Shown here piece by piece: positions 38,168-49,846 of a DNA stretch of 64,000 bases (positions within the stretch are counted from its first letter, which is position 1; each line of letters starts with the position of its first letter). The notes beneath the pieces are model-generated. The model was not told where the DNA came from, searched no databases, and was given only the letters and a program-made list of their open reading frames with translations. The translations under genes and the position numbers were made by a program. The stretch spans positions 5,410,909-5,474,908 of the forward strand of contig CAMGYJ010000007.1 of NCBI GenBank assembly GCA_946122785.1, in the 5' to 3' direction. This DNA is from Linum tenue (lineage: Eukaryota; Streptophyta; Magnoliopsida; Malpighiales; Linaceae).

Positions 38168-38207
38168 TTTTTTTTTTTTTTTTGTTATTATTATTATTAT
38201 TATTTTT
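38168..38207 (+). repeat. Poly-T plus (ATT)n microsatellite
   Basis: A run of about 17 T is followed by about seven ATT units, just upstream of the ABCF1 TATA box. Confidence 0.9.
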
Positions 38208-38596
38208 GGGGCAAAGGTTATTGCGAGTTGGAGTTGCGTTAGGTTGTTGAAATTGACTTGAGTTTGGGCCTTTGGGGTCGTCGGTTGTTTTTGGGCTTGG
38301 GCTTTGCTTCACTGATTTTTCCCATTTGCCATTCACTGGTCGGCGGTGTGGGGTGAGTGAATAATCATGAGTAGTGCATTGCGATCTATGACTCGGAAAC
38401 CGTATGGTTGAAAGCTCAAGTGCCTATTGATTTTTGGAATTTACGTCATTCACTCACAATCTCAATTGATTATACTTAGAAACTATTGATTAAAGATGCT
38501 ACAGCATGTTGTGAAGGCGTAGTTGAATTGTTAATTCGGCCAGTTGATCAGTTATTCCTTCTTCGGTCCGATTGCGGTTAAATCTCAAAACAAAAC

Positions 38597-38956
38597 TGTT
38601 GGGGGTGTGACTAAGGGACGGAGCGCACAGACTAAGCAGTAGGGCGCATAATCGGCGATGCCCAACGCTCGATACCCGCTACAGGTATATAAGGGCTGGA
38701 AGCCCTCCAAAGAAGGGGACTTCTCCTCTCTCCTCACTTTACACTTTCTGCTATCTCTCTACACTTCATCTCTCTATCTACTCTCTCAACTCTCTCCATA
38801 AACCGACACTAACTTGACCGTCGGAGCTTAATCCGGGGGGCATCCCCGACTCTTTCACAGGTTCTCTCCCTCCCGACGAGATCAGACGAACGGATCGTGA
38901 GTCAACCCCACACCAACAAATATCATTGTTCGATCCGGAGCTAGATGGGTCAAACA
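38597..38956 (+). repeat. 5' LTR
   Basis: 360 bp, TG...CA ends, with a TATA box (GTATATAAGG) near 38,692 and a CT-rich leader (CTCTCTATCTACTCTC), so transcription should start within the LTR on the plus strand. Confidence 0.93.
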
Positions 38957-40130
38957 ATTGGCGCCCACCGTGGGGCATTGACTTTGATTCTGGCTTGTTT
39001 GGTTTCCGAAGGAGGGTGGGGATTCCTCAACACAAAAATGAAGGAAACTACAGAGCAAAGAAATAAGAAGATCTGGGCGCAGAGGAGAGTAAAAGGGGGT
39101 TCCCAAATCTGTCCAAAACCCATCTACCTTCATTGCTCCAGGTTCCCCACTTACCCAGTAGCAAGAAGAGAAGCACAACAAAATCAGATGGTAGCAACGA
39201 AAAAGAAAGAAACAAAAAATTGATGAACGAAGAACAGCAAACGCAGATTCCGGCGAACCCATCCATTCCCGACGAGGCTGCAAATGTCGTGCAACTCAGT
39301 TCTGAGAGCAGCACAAAATTACAGGTCGAAGAGAGGGAAACAAGATGAAGCCCCGTTTCAAAAAAAAAAAAAAAAATGATGATGAAATATCACCTGCTAC
39401 TATATTCGTCTCCAAGCCATCCGATCCTATGCCGGTTGTCGCCAAGCAGCTCATCCTCTCCGGCGGCGGAATGGCACTCTTCCCCCCTCCACATGCCACT
39501 CTTTTCGAACCTGCATATCAAAAAGAAGAAAAGGCAGCTGTATTCCGGCGACATTTTTGACCGGGGTTGTGACCGGCGTTGGGTTACGAAGAACAAGGGA
39601 GAAGTCCGGTCGCAGTCTCCATCAGCCTGTCAAGGGTCGTCCTACAGCTTGCCCAAAAAACACTCTACCACTACTTACACCGTTTGTCAGAAAAGGCATA
39701 TGGGCGCAAAAATCGAGGTACACGAATATCGAGGCGAGTGATATACCTTGGCCTCCGCCATCGTCAACCGCCGCGCGACCAGCTATCTCGGGGCTCTCTA
39801 TCTGATCGACAAAGGAAGAATTCTTCAAAGCCCGTGAGCCAAACCCTAGGCCCGCTGCCACACTACCGGTCCGCCCCATCCAAGCCCGCGGCCCACTTCC
39901 GCGTCACTTAGCAGCTGGGGGATCGGCCCGCCAACTCGCGGCCCACTTCTTTAATGCAGATCCGCGCCTCAAGCCTTGCTCCTCCGCCCGCCTCGAGGTG
40001 TTTCCGCGACGCAAACGAGCCCGCGTGCTCCCAACTCGCGGATCAGGCCCAATACTCACGGGCCCCAGTCTACTATGCTGATCGGGTGCGCCAAATCCAA
40101 CAGACACCAACTCGCGTGCTCATAAAAAAA

Positions 40131-40203
40131 TATTGCCGCCATCCGTACTTGAACCCGCGTCATTCCTCCACCACATGCGCATGCTAACCAGCAGACTACA
40201 TAG
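40131..40203 (-). other. tRNA-like module 1 in the LTR element
   Basis: Read on the minus strand: an A-box-like TAGTCTGCTGGTTAGC, then about 30 nt later a B-box-like GGGTTCAAGTAC. Order and spacing fit an RNA polymerase III internal promoter. The fold is too imperfect for a working tRNA. Confidence 0.5.
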
Positions 40204-40579
40204 CATTGTTGCTACTAAAGCGCAGCGCGCCCTATCTATCCACTCTCACTCGCCTCAACAGCAACGCTCAACATGGGACGTCATCCAAGTCGCGTCCCCG
40301 AGCCCACTTCTGACTACCGCCCAAGCTTGCGGCCCACCTCTCCAACCCGCCACAACTCCGTTAATACCGGTCATTACCACCATAAATGACGTCGCGCTCC
40401 TAGCCCCCCGCGCGGGCGTCCATTGCTCTTAATCCCCACCATAACGCGGCCAGGCCCGCGTCCATTTCAGCCCACCAGCGCGCTGCCCGCTCTGCACCAA
40501 CTCAGTGGGCAGCCATCACCTTGGCCGCGTGCAACCACTCCGCGTCCCAAGCTCATGACCACACCGCCTCCGCCTCTCA

Positions 40580-40684
40580 GACTAGCGGCCCACTTGTGCG
40601 CCAGCAACTCGCGGCCCAGAAGAAGCGAATCAGACTAGCGGCCCACTGGTGCGCCTGCAACTCGCGGCCCAGAAGAAGCGAATC
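40580..40684 (+). repeat. Direct duplication of ~52 bp
   Basis: Two adjacent copies starting GACTAGCGGCCCACT and containing CAACTCGCGGCCCAGAAG, differing at a few bases, inside the LTR element's interior. Confidence 0.85.
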
Positions 40685-40741
40685 GCGGTCGTTGGGCTCG
40701 CATCACTCCCAGAAGCCCATGCGCTGAGCTCAAAAATAATA

Positions 40742-40810
40742 AAGTCGCCGCCGGGTCTCGAACCCACACCGCTCCTCCCCTATACAAGCAACGCAACCAG
40801 CAGGCTACAT
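40742..40810 (-). other. tRNA-like module 2 in the LTR element
   Basis: On the minus strand: TAGCCTGCTGGTTGCG (A-box-like) and GGGTTCGAGACCC (good B-box match) with tRNA-like spacing, followed by GGCGGCGAC. Homologous to modules 1 and 3. Confidence 0.55.
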
Positions 40811-40891
40811 GCACGCTTGGTGATCATTGGGCGCAGTACCCTCACATCAACGAACCCGCGCCATCATCAACTCGCGCCAAAAACAAATTGT

Positions 40892-40958
40892 AGTCGTCGC
40901 CAGACTTCGAACCCGCGCCACTCCTCCGACAGGCAAGCATCCTTACCAGCAGGCCACA
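40892..40958 (-). other. tRNA-like module 3 in the LTR element
   Basis: On the minus strand: TGGCCTGCTGGTAAGG (A-box-like), a CCTGTCGG stretch where an anticodon loop would lie, and GGGTTCGAAGTC (B-box-like). Acceptor ends do not pair well, so this is tRNA-derived or tRNA-mimicking sequence rather than a tRNA gene. Confidence 0.55.
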
Positions 40959-41010
40959 AGTACCTTGTGTTTCAACGGTGTGGCGTCTGAATTTTAACAT
41001 TCGCGCCTAG

Positions 41011-41345
41011 TTCGAAAGAACAAAAATTAGCAATAGTCCAGCACTATTCGCGCAAAAGGACATGGTTCGAAAGAACAAAAATTAGCAATAGTCCAGCACT
41101 ATTCGCGCAAAAGGACATGGTTCGAAAGAACAAAAATTAGCAATAGTCCAGCACTATTCGCGCAAAAGGACATGGTTCGAAAGAACAAAAATTAGCAATA
41201 GTCCAGCACTATTCGCGCAAAAGGACATGGTTCGAAAGAACAAAAATTAGCAATAGTCCAGCACTATTCGCGCAAAAGGGCATGGTTCGAAAGAACAAAA
41301 CATTAGCAATAGTCCAGCACTATTCGCGCCCAGTTCGAAAGAACA
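41011..41345 (+). repeat. 55-bp tandem repeat, six copies plus a partial
   Basis: Units start at 41011, 41066, 41121, 41176, 41231 and 41286 (TTCGAAAGAACAAAAATTAG...). The first five are nearly identical; the sixth has a 1-bp insertion, and a seventh is broken off at 41,334. Copies are contiguous with no unique spacers, so this is not a CRISPR array. Confidence 0.95.
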
Positions 41346-41664
41346 ACCTGCAGGCTACCACTCAGGTTCTGTTTCAATGGCGCAGCGCCTGCCTTTCAAC
41401 TACTCCTGCCGCCACTGCCAATATAAAGCTAAGTACTCTATCCCTCCATCATTATTAAATTTTTAAAATATTTTACTATCCTAAGCGTTAATGGCGCTAA
41501 TGGGGGGCAAGACGCAAGAAGCTGGCACCGCGTCACTCAAACGCGCCACCAGCTGGGGGGCAACTGGGGTACATAGGCCCCACCCAAAATTACCGACAAA
41601 GATTTAAAAAAATAAAATATAAGCTAGTGATGAGTTAAAACTCACCACCAGCTTGGGGGGCAAT

Positions 41665-42024
41665 TGTTGGGGGTGTGACTAAGGGACGGAGCGCACAGAC
41701 TAAGCAGTAGGGCGCATAATCGGCGATGCCCAACGCTCGATACCCGCTACAGGTATATAAGGGCTGGAAGCCCTCCAAAGAAGGGGACTTCTCCTCTCTC
41801 CTCACTTTACACTTTCTGCTATCTCTCTACACTTCATCTCTCTATCTACTCTCTCAACTCTCTCCATAAACCGACACTAACTTGACCGTCGGAGCTTAAT
41901 CCGGGGGGCATCCCCGACTCTTTCACAGGTTCTCTCCCTCCCGACGAGATCAGACGAACGGATCGTGAGTCAACCCCACACCAACAAATATCATTGTTCG
42001 ATCCGGAGCTAGATGGGTCAAACA
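41665..42024 (+). repeat. 3' LTR
   Basis: Matches 38597-38956 with no difference that I could find by reading both through. Confidence 0.93.
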
Positions 42025-42231
42025 AAAACGTATTGACAAACTACGTGATTTCGATGGTATTAGCTGTTTAATCCCCCACCCTTATTATGGCCCACCATCT
42101 TGCATTACGATAAGTCCCTGGCATTTTGGTCTCTTTATAATATGGCGAATCACTATTCGAACTCATTTATTTAGCAAATATCTAAGGGGGTGTTATTTAG
42201 AAGGGTCAATTTGTTTAAAACGTCATATACA

Positions 42232-42690
42232 ACTAGGAATGGCAATGGGGCGGGTCCGGGGCGGGTATCTCGATACCCATACCTGCCCCATGGCAGGTCG
42301 GGTCCAGGTCAGGTAATTTATTACGGGGCGTGGGTCGGGGTAGATCGACCCAATGGGTATGCAATTTATGTCAAAAACATTAGAAATATTCATTATTTTC
42401 ATTACAAGACCAAGAAAGAAACCATAATATGATAAAATCTAATTAAATTATTGAAGAAATTGAGGTTTTCACTTAATTATAACTTTATTATAGCTAAAAT
42501 GTAATGTAATAAGAGGAGAATCCTAAGTAATTTGACTAAGATTATATGTAATTTAGGCAAGAACGGGTCGAGAATGGGGCGGGTCAGGGCAAGTCGGGTC
42601 GATGAGAGATACCCATGCCCGCCCCGCCTACGAAGCGGGTCTGACCCGCCCCAAAACAGGCCAAACATGTCAGATAAATCGGGTCAGATC
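42232..42690. mobile_element. GC-rich inverted-repeat element, possibly hAT-type
   Basis: Two GC-rich ends full of GGGCGGGT and CGGGTC motifs in inverted orientation (left GGGGCGGGTATCTCGATACC, right around 42,600 GAGAGATACCCATGCCCGCC) surround an AT-rich core. This layout is common in plant non-autonomous hAT elements. I could not define clean ends or a target duplication. Confidence 0.35.
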
Positions 42691-45419
42691 AAAATTGTCA
42701 TGGCTTAATTGCGCTTTACGAAGTACTTTAATTTATGCGCCAATTTAGCCACTAACGGCTAACCCAAGTAAAAACTCAACGCTTGGGAATACACTCGTAG
42801 AAAAGAATCCTGTACTCATCCCAAACAGAAGTCTTTCTGGGCCAGATATCGAACGACCATGGGCCTGAAGCCCATGTAACATCCTCTTCCCCAACTCGAA
42901 GGATCTGTTCCGACTTCCGACAAAAAATGAAAAGTAGTTGGATACTGGGGACCAAGTCCAAGTTGCCTTTTTCACCGCTGCGCTGGGCCACTGCATTGCT
43001 TTTCTTTCTCGTGGGCCAATAGGTCAAATCGCACCAAAATATCTACATGCAAATTTGAAAATTTCGATCAGTGTCCTTCCGTATGACCAAAAAAAAAAAA
43101 TCCCCATCAGAAAAAAAGAGAAAAAAGTTATGCAAATCACCATTAGGTATACTAGTTTTGTGCCCGCTCGATGGGCGGTGTTCTTCTTTGTTTTTTGACA
43201 TTATTTTCAATGATGTTAGTTTATTTTTACTTATTTAATATTTATTCTTGATATCTAATATCCGAGTATTTTATAATGGGAGGTTTGTCACATTTAGTAC
43301 ATGTTTAACCATTATAAACAATAATGTCAAATTATAAGACTTACGACCATACGATCTTTGATTGACAAAAAAAAAATCAATTTCATAAGTTATACATGGT
43401 CTTTTTTTAGTTTTATCTTTTCTGTATCTAATACTAAATGTCTAAACCAAATATTAAAAGCATCAGGCATTTCTTCAACTCGGTGACAACAACTTACGTT
43501 ACGTATAGATTTTAAAGTATCATATATCATGATTGAATAAAGTGGATTTTTAATTTATTTCTCCTTTTGATGAATGTAGAACTCATCAAACGTGGGATAT
43601 GTATCTTCTGTGACACTAAATCGTCAAATTGATGGTAACTTTCCCTCAATTAAAAGTAGGAATAAATCGCGCTCATCATTCAAACTGCAATCAATCTTAC
43701 TACACATATGACTAAATTTGAAGATATGATTACAATCTTAATACTCTCAACTCAATAATGTTTTAGAACTTTTTCGTTTGATGGAAATAAAACTTTAAGG
43801 ATTTGATGGGCATGTCAAGTGACTGAAAGTTCGCATTTACCTTCTTTACAAAAAATTAAAACTTTAAGAGGGGCATAATTTTTTTTACGGGATGTACTTT
43901 TTATTTTTCACATTTTAGTAACACAACATTGATATTTAGTTGAAGGAGGTTCAAGAGTGAAAGATTGATTTGTCTTATAATCAATTTGTAGTTTCAGTCC
44001 TACACCCCACACTATTTTAGCTCTGCATTACCTTTAAACTTTTAATATTTAAACAAAATATTAGTTTCTCTTCATATTACAGTCCAATTTTAGTTCAATA
44101 ACCAACGACCCGAAAAGGAAAGGTACTAACTGTAATTGTAATGTTCTTCCTTGTAGACGATTTTCTTCATAGACATTCTAACAAACACATAACTAAGCTA
44201 GTGGCAAACATAAAGTAATGGATGTATTTTGATTGGAACATGAAGATTTACTATTGAGAATCTATTGGAGAGGTTAGATTGTGCAAATCTATCTGAGGTA
44301 TGTGCAAAATAAATTTGAGAATGATGGCAGCTTGAGCAAAGTTGAAGTACATATTTCTAAAAAAATTTGGTGACCTGTGGTTTTCAAATTATTCCCAGAT
44401 CAACAATGAAGAAATAGAAGCAAAACTCAGGGGACAATAAAATTTTAATAATTTACGAACAACAACATAGTCAAAATACAAATGTATATAGAAAGAGGAT
44501 TGCATTGTTGGAGGAAAAATGCCAGAAGCAAAAATTATATTTTCTGAACAGTAGTAAGCGAGAGAAGTCAACAAATTATGTGAATTCTTCTTTACCTTTT
44601 TTAAGACTAAGGTTAATTGTTGTTAAGATTGTCGAGAGTAGTTTACATGCGGAAGCTCTAACTTATGTGCAATACATAACCTCCACCCAACTCTCATTAA
44701 CTTTTAGTAAACTATATATCATTCAATTCAACTCAAACTTCAAATTGTTCTAGAAAAAAAAGAATTAATTATACTACACAAATCGACATTACAAATAAAC
44801 ACTTTCATGTAAATCATATGTATATGATCCACAATACAAAAATTCACATGTGTAAGTCTACACGAATCAAAGCATACCCAAAAGAGTTGCTTTGAAACTC
44901 CAAATTATATATTCTTTTCAACCCATAAATTTTGGTATTGTTGTTTATTTCGTTTGTGATACCAGAGGATTACTATGCGTCTATTATTATTTCATGCTCA
45001 CATTTATAAGTGAGTAATCATTTTGGAAATTCCTACAAAAGGTAACTTGAATTATTTTACCTGCCATAACAGGTTTCACAGGTCATATTTCTTAAAATAC
45101 AACATGCATTTTTTTTTTGAAACAACATGCATTATTTAATGGGTACATAATGTATACTTATCTTATGTGATAGATGTAAAATGTTACTACCTGAACTGAT
45201 TAGGTAATATTTTAATGGTTCAGATTTGAGCAAATTATCTAATAGATAATTATACCGAAATTACTGTAGTTTTCCCACATAATATTTATAAAATATTCGT
45301 TTGTATGTGATCCTATGGTTTCTAAACGTTTGCGTATTCAGTTGGTTACAGGAGGTTGCTTTTTAACTTGGTTATGGATTAAACGAAAGAAGAATTTTAC
45401 AATGCTTTAAAACATTGAT

Positions 45420-45596
45420 GCTTTAGTTTTTATCTTTATGGTACAATTTGAAGTTGTACGATTAACGTTATGGTTCGACCTAAGGTTATATCTATACGCT
45501 TTTATATAAATTCATTTATGGTACAAACTAAAGTTGTACTTTTATGTTATTGTACAACTTGAAGTTGTACGATAACATAAAGTTCAAATTTCCTTA
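45420..45596. repeat. Short palindromic repeats beside the MITE
   Basis: The near-palindrome GTACAACTTGAAGTTGTAC and variants recur about four times with 'TATGGT' spacers. They resume right of the MITE (46,183-46,240), so the MITE split a pre-existing AT-rich repeat patch. Confidence 0.6.
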
Positions 45597-46179
45597 GGGT
45601 GCGTTTGGATACAAGGATTTGGATTTGGGATTTGTGATTTGGATTTTCAAATACCAAATCATGTGTTTGGATATTAATTACATTTGGTATTTGGATTTGT
45701 ATCAAATTCATGGGGTGATTTCCAAATACATGTCTAGTGTATTTTTTGTCAACTTCAAATACATTTCAACAACTAGTGATTTGAAATACCTCCTAACAAA
45801 AGAATGGACCTATTTGTAAAATATGAAAAGTTTAGGTACTATAGTGTGAGGCAAAACATATAAAGGTACCAAAATGTAATTTTACCATCTAAATTTCAGG
45901 ACCTTTTTGTAAAATTTTAAAAGTTTAGGTACTAAATTGTAAGAAAAATAATTTCGGGGTACCAAACTGTAATTTACCAAAATTTGTAGTAAGTGGCCAG
46001 AAAATTAAAAATTGAAATTGAAAATCATAAATACAAAAATACAAACAAATTACAAATGAGTATCCAAACAATGAATTTGAATTACATGTATTTCAAATGC
46101 TAATACTTCAAATACATCCATTTCAAATGCTAGTATTTCAAATACCTTACATTTAAAATACATTTATCCAAACCCACCC
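45597..46179. mobile_element. PIF/Harbinger (Tourist-like) MITE
   Basis: 583 bp with inverted ends GGGTGCGTTTGGATA and, reverse-complemented, GGGTGGGTTTGGATA, flanked by a 3-bp TTA target duplication (45594-45596 and 46180-46182). These are hallmarks of PIF/Harbinger-derived MITEs. The interior includes two diverged copies of a ~90-bp unit containing AAAAGTTTAGGTACTA. No transposase. Confidence 0.8.
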
Positions 46180-47149
46180 TTATGGTATAACTTCAATTTG
46201 TATATTTAAAAGTTATGTTACAACTTCAAGTTCTATTTTAAAGCACAAATACTTTAAAGTATAGAAGAATGCTCTAAACATAAAATATATTAAAAATTGT
46301 GTTAAGTTTGATAGTTGTGTGGAATAATGAACCGATTATGTGTTAAGTTTGTTTATGTATACTTCATTTTCCAATTATTAAATTTTCTTTTATAAGGGAA
46401 TTGGCCAATTGGGTCTTTGGGTCGTTTTTACTTTCTACACAGTTTAAAAATAAACTTTTAGCTGCTAAGAGAGGATGAAAGTAATTCTATTGGACCAGAG
46501 GAAAGGCCCAATGAGCGGATGGATTAAATGGAGAAAGTAATTAGATTAGCCGCATGGTTTTATTATATGTTAGAAGTGATGTGGGATGAGCAAATGCTGA
46601 TGTGGCACAATCTTTCTGCAAAACAACCATAATATAAGTTAAGATAAGATTAGTTGTTGTATTTTTATATAAGTTGTGGAACTATGAATTTAACGATCGG
46701 TAATAATTTTTTTTATTGAAATGGTAACACATTTATTGGTATCGGATGGGATAGTCTTTGTAAGAAATATTTTATTTATGGGTAATGACTATGTATTATC
46801 CAAAAAAATTGAATTTTTTTTATTAGTTAAACCTATCAAAATACTAAAAATTAATCAAATGTTAACTTCCAGTTAGCAATTTTGTTAGTAATATTGACTT
46901 GGCAACATGATACAGACTTGAAAGAGACACATGAATGTCAATATTCCAAAATTTTGTATTTTAACTAAGAAAAGAGTTACAAAATTATTAACGATAACGA
47001 AAAAATGGCTAATATTTTGATACATTAAGAAAGATTTGACTAATTAATAACATTTTAATAGGTTTGAATGATATAAAAGAATATGAAAAATGTTTGAATA
47101 AAAAACAGATATTACCCCTTATTTTACGAAATAAACCAATCTTAAAAAT

Positions 47150-49448
47150 AACAGATTAGGTGCTCAGGAGGTCTCGTTTCTCACTAATCCTGTCACTGAG
47201 GAAGAAATTCAAGCTATTGTGCTTCACATGAACCCACATAAAGCATCTGGCCCTGATGGGTTTTCAGCAGGTTTTTACAGAAAGGCGTGGCCAATCATTC
47301 GTGCTGATGTCCTTGCGGGAGTGCTGGATTTCTTCTCCTCTGGGCGATTACCAGGGCGATTACCAGGTAGTGTTAATGCCACTGTTGTTTCTCTATTACC
47401 TAAAATCCCTTCAGCATGTGCCCTCAAAGATTTTAGGCCAATTTTTTTTTCTTGCATAAATATCTTGTATAAGATTATTGCTAAGGTGTTGGCTAATCGT
47501 CTAAAGAAAGTACTTCTTAAGATAATTAGTGGTAACCAGTCAGCATTTATTGAGGGGAGGAGAATAGTAGACAACATTTTAATGGCACATGAGCTTGTTA
47601 GTGGTTATCACATAAAATATTTATCTTCTCGCCGTGCTATCAAAGTGGATCTCATGAAAGCTTTTGATTCGGTTAACTGGTCTTATCTGTTTATGATGAT
47701 GGAATTATGGGATTTCCAGCTTGTTTTCTAAATTGAATTAAATTGACAGTAAAAACAGCAAGGTTTAGCATTAGTATCAATGGTGGTCTGTGTGGTTATT
47801 TTGGTGCACAAAAGGGGGTTAGGCAGGGTGATCCTCTTTCAACCTACCTTTTCACCATTGCTATGGAAGGACTCTCGTTATTGTTAAATGAATCTGCTGC
47901 TATTGGGCGGTTGTCATACCATCCACAATGTAAAAAAGTGAAGCTTACTCATCTGAGTTTTGCTGATGATCTTTTGATATTTACAGAGGGTCAGGGACTG
48001 CCATCTCTAGGGTGCAGGAGACGCTCTCTGAATTCTATCTTTGTCTGGTCTGAAGTGCAACCCCACCAAATGTGAGGTTTATTTTGGGGTATGTCTGTGA
48101 TGTTTAAGAGCAGGGCGCTCCAAGTGACTGGTTTTCAGGAGGGGGAACTCCTAGTGAGATATTTGGGTCTTCCATTGATCTCTGGTAAGCTTTCTGCTTT
48201 GGAATGTGAGAAGTTAGTAGCAAAGATCACTAAAAAAATCAAGTCTTGGAGGGCCAAGCGGCTTAGTTATGCTGGTTGTCTCCAATTGGTTGCTTCTGTA
48301 TTAATGAGGGTTCTGCAGTAATGGATGCAAGTTTTCCTGCTCCCAAAGAAGGTGTTGAAGCAGGTACAAAAAATCTGCTCATGCTTCTTGTGGCATGGTG
48401 ATGAGGAGGGAAGGGTCAGAATCGGATGGGACAGAATGACTAGACCCAAGAAAGAGGGAGGCTTAGGTTTAAAGGAACTCTGTTCCTGGAACCAAGCCTG
48501 TACTGCTCGCATGTTATGGCTGCTCCTAATGCAAAGTGGGACGATTTGGGTGGCTTGGATAAGGACCTACAAGATCAAACAAGGCTGAATCTGGACAATA
48601 AGGTCCGGCTCAAGTGGCTCTTGGGCCTGGCGACGAATTCTGAAGACTCGGAGTGTGCTACAGCAGCAGTTCTCTATGCAGGGGGACCCAGTCCTTTGGA
48701 ATCAGATCCCTATGCCTAGGTTCTGCTTAAGTATGGTTTGGGAGGCAATTAGACCTAAATGGTCTGTTGTGGAGTGGCATAAACTTGTATGGGACACGGT
48801 TTCATTCCTAGAAACAATTTTCTCACATGGACGATTCTTCAGGATGGAATTGTCACCTCTGATAAACTATTGAAATGGGGAAAGGTTGTGGATGATGTTT
48901 GTGTATTGTGTAAGCAGGGACAGGAATCTAGGGAGCATTTGTTTTTCCAATGCTCGTATGCAAGAGGGGTAATGCAGGGGTTATGTTCTCTTGATTTTTA
49001 CCAAACATCCTGGCCTGCTATTGTGGCTGCTGCTTGTGATTTCTGCAAACAGAGGAATGGTTATGTTGCAGGGATGGTTTGGTGCTTCCTGGTGGCTTCC
49101 ATCTCGAAGGAAAGATGCAGGCAGAAACATGGTGAGCCTTCTCGTTCAGTTGCTGAACTACAGGGGCTGATCAAGAGTGATCTGTTGGTAATTGGAGCAG
49201 CTAGGTGCATACTTGAAGAACTAGCATGTGTTGGCATCTCGTGCTGTTTTTTTCTGAGTTTTGCTCGAGTTCTTTGTTGAAAGCTTCTGTAAGTAGTAGT
49301 AATTGTAGCCAGCAGTAGTGGTCAGTTGAGGATTTTGAGACTTTTGGGTATCCTTGAAATACCCATTTCGTTGTATTTTGGTTCTCCTAACAGCTTGCTA
49401 GTTTCTGATTAATAAGATGAGGGCAACTGATTCAACGGGGAAAAAAAA
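47150..49448 (+). pseudogene. 5'-truncated, dead LINE reverse transcriptase
   Basis: A non-LTR retrotransposon remnant. Frames at 47,160-47,731, 47,743-48,075, 48,091-48,321 and 48,325-49,280 carry, in order, HKASGPDGF and AIKVDLMKAFDSVNW (RT palm), KGVRQGDPLS, LTHLSFADDLLIF (catalytic FADD), and a C-terminal zf-RVT-type zinc region (CVLCKQGQESREHLFFQC). Stops and frameshifts separate them. The start is cut inside the RT domain and the endonuclease is missing, as usual for incomplete target-primed insertion. The 3' end is an A8 tract at ~49,441-49,448. I found no clear target duplication. Confidence 0.9.
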
Positions 49449-49585
49449 TCTTCTCCGTTGTCAATAGTCATTATTTCTCATAGGTCAGAGAATGCTACGA
49501 CTATCCTCTCACATTTAAAAACAAAGACTATCCTCTCACAATACTCATTTACAATGGATATCTGTTAGCCCATAACAGTATTGTC

Positions 49586-49838
49586 TAGGGTTGTGCAACG
49601 GCTTGTCCGGTCCGATCAATGAGAACCGTGGTCCATTATTAAAAGACATTTTAGGACCAAAGAACTAACCATCTTTATATTTGGTCCATTTGGTCTTGGT
49701 CGGTCCAGTCCAAATATCAGCTCAGTACATCATTTCTTCAGTATTTATAAAATTCAGAAGGACCAAAGAACAAACCGCATTATACTCGGTCAGGTTTTAA
49801 TATCGGTGTGATACGGATCGGATCATTGCACACTCCTA
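49586..49838. mobile_element. hAT-type MITE (253 bp)
   Basis: Inverted ends TAGGGTTGTGCAACG and, reverse-complemented, TAGGAGTGTGCAATG. The flanking 8-mers GTATTGTC (49578-49585) and GTATTATC (49839-49846) differ at one base. An 8-bp target duplication with TAGGG-type ends indicates hAT. Internal 'GGTCCATTTGGTCTTGGTCGG' type repeats are subterminal motifs. Confidence 0.75.
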
Positions 49839-49846
49839 GTATTATC

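Larger units (their letters stand above)
38597..42024 (+). mobile_element. Non-autonomous LTR retrotransposon (LARD-like), complete
   Basis: A 3,428-bp element with two 360-bp LTRs (38597-38956 and 41665-42024) that begin TGTTGGGGG and end GGTCAAACA. It is flanked by a perfect 5-bp target duplication AAAAC (38592-38596 and 42025-42029). I saw no base difference between the LTRs, so the insertion is recent. A putative primer site (TTGGCGCCCACCGTGGGGC) starts 2 nt after the 5' LTR. A purine-rich tract (CAGCTTGGGGGGC) precedes the 3' LTR. The ~2.7-kb interior shows no gag, protease, reverse transcriptase or integrase motif. Its open frames are short and GC-rich. It must be mobilised in trans; the partner family is unknown. 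Confidence 0.93.
43152..46649 (-). mobile_element. Probable non-autonomous Helitron (3.5 kb)
   Basis: On the minus strand the 3' end shows a GC hairpin (GCCCATCGAGCGGGC), a 6-nt spacer and a CTAG terminus at 43155-43152 followed by T. This is the classic plant Helitron 3' structure. A matching 5' end is proposed at 46649: TCTTATCTTAACTTATATTA preceded by A, giving insertion between A and T as Helitrons do. Near this end lies GCCACATCAGCATTTGC, of a type common in plant Helitron 5' regions. The interior is AT-rich without a Rep/helicase frame and is itself interrupted by a Harbinger-type MITE. The 3' end is fairly well supported; the 5' end is inferred. Confidence 0.48.

Noticed and set aside
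37703..38242. 179-aa plus-strand frame
   Set aside because: Antisense to ABCF1 exon 1 and its 5' UTR and promoter, ending in a poly-T/ATT microsatellite.
40892..40958. Functional tRNA gene
   Set aside because: A- and B-box motifs are present but the acceptor ends do not pair and the anticodon arm is poor; kept only as a tRNA-like module.
39345..40990. Several 70-120 aa frames inside the LTR element as gag-like genes
   Set aside because: No zinc knuckle, protease, RT or integrase motif, and compositions simply follow GC-rich repeats.
41011..41345. CRISPR-like regular repeats
   Set aside because: Repeats are contiguous with no unique spacers, lie in a retrotransposon, and the genome is plant nuclear.
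47219..49280. Active reverse transcriptase
   Set aside because: Frames are separated by stops and frameshifts, and the 5' half including the endonuclease is missing.
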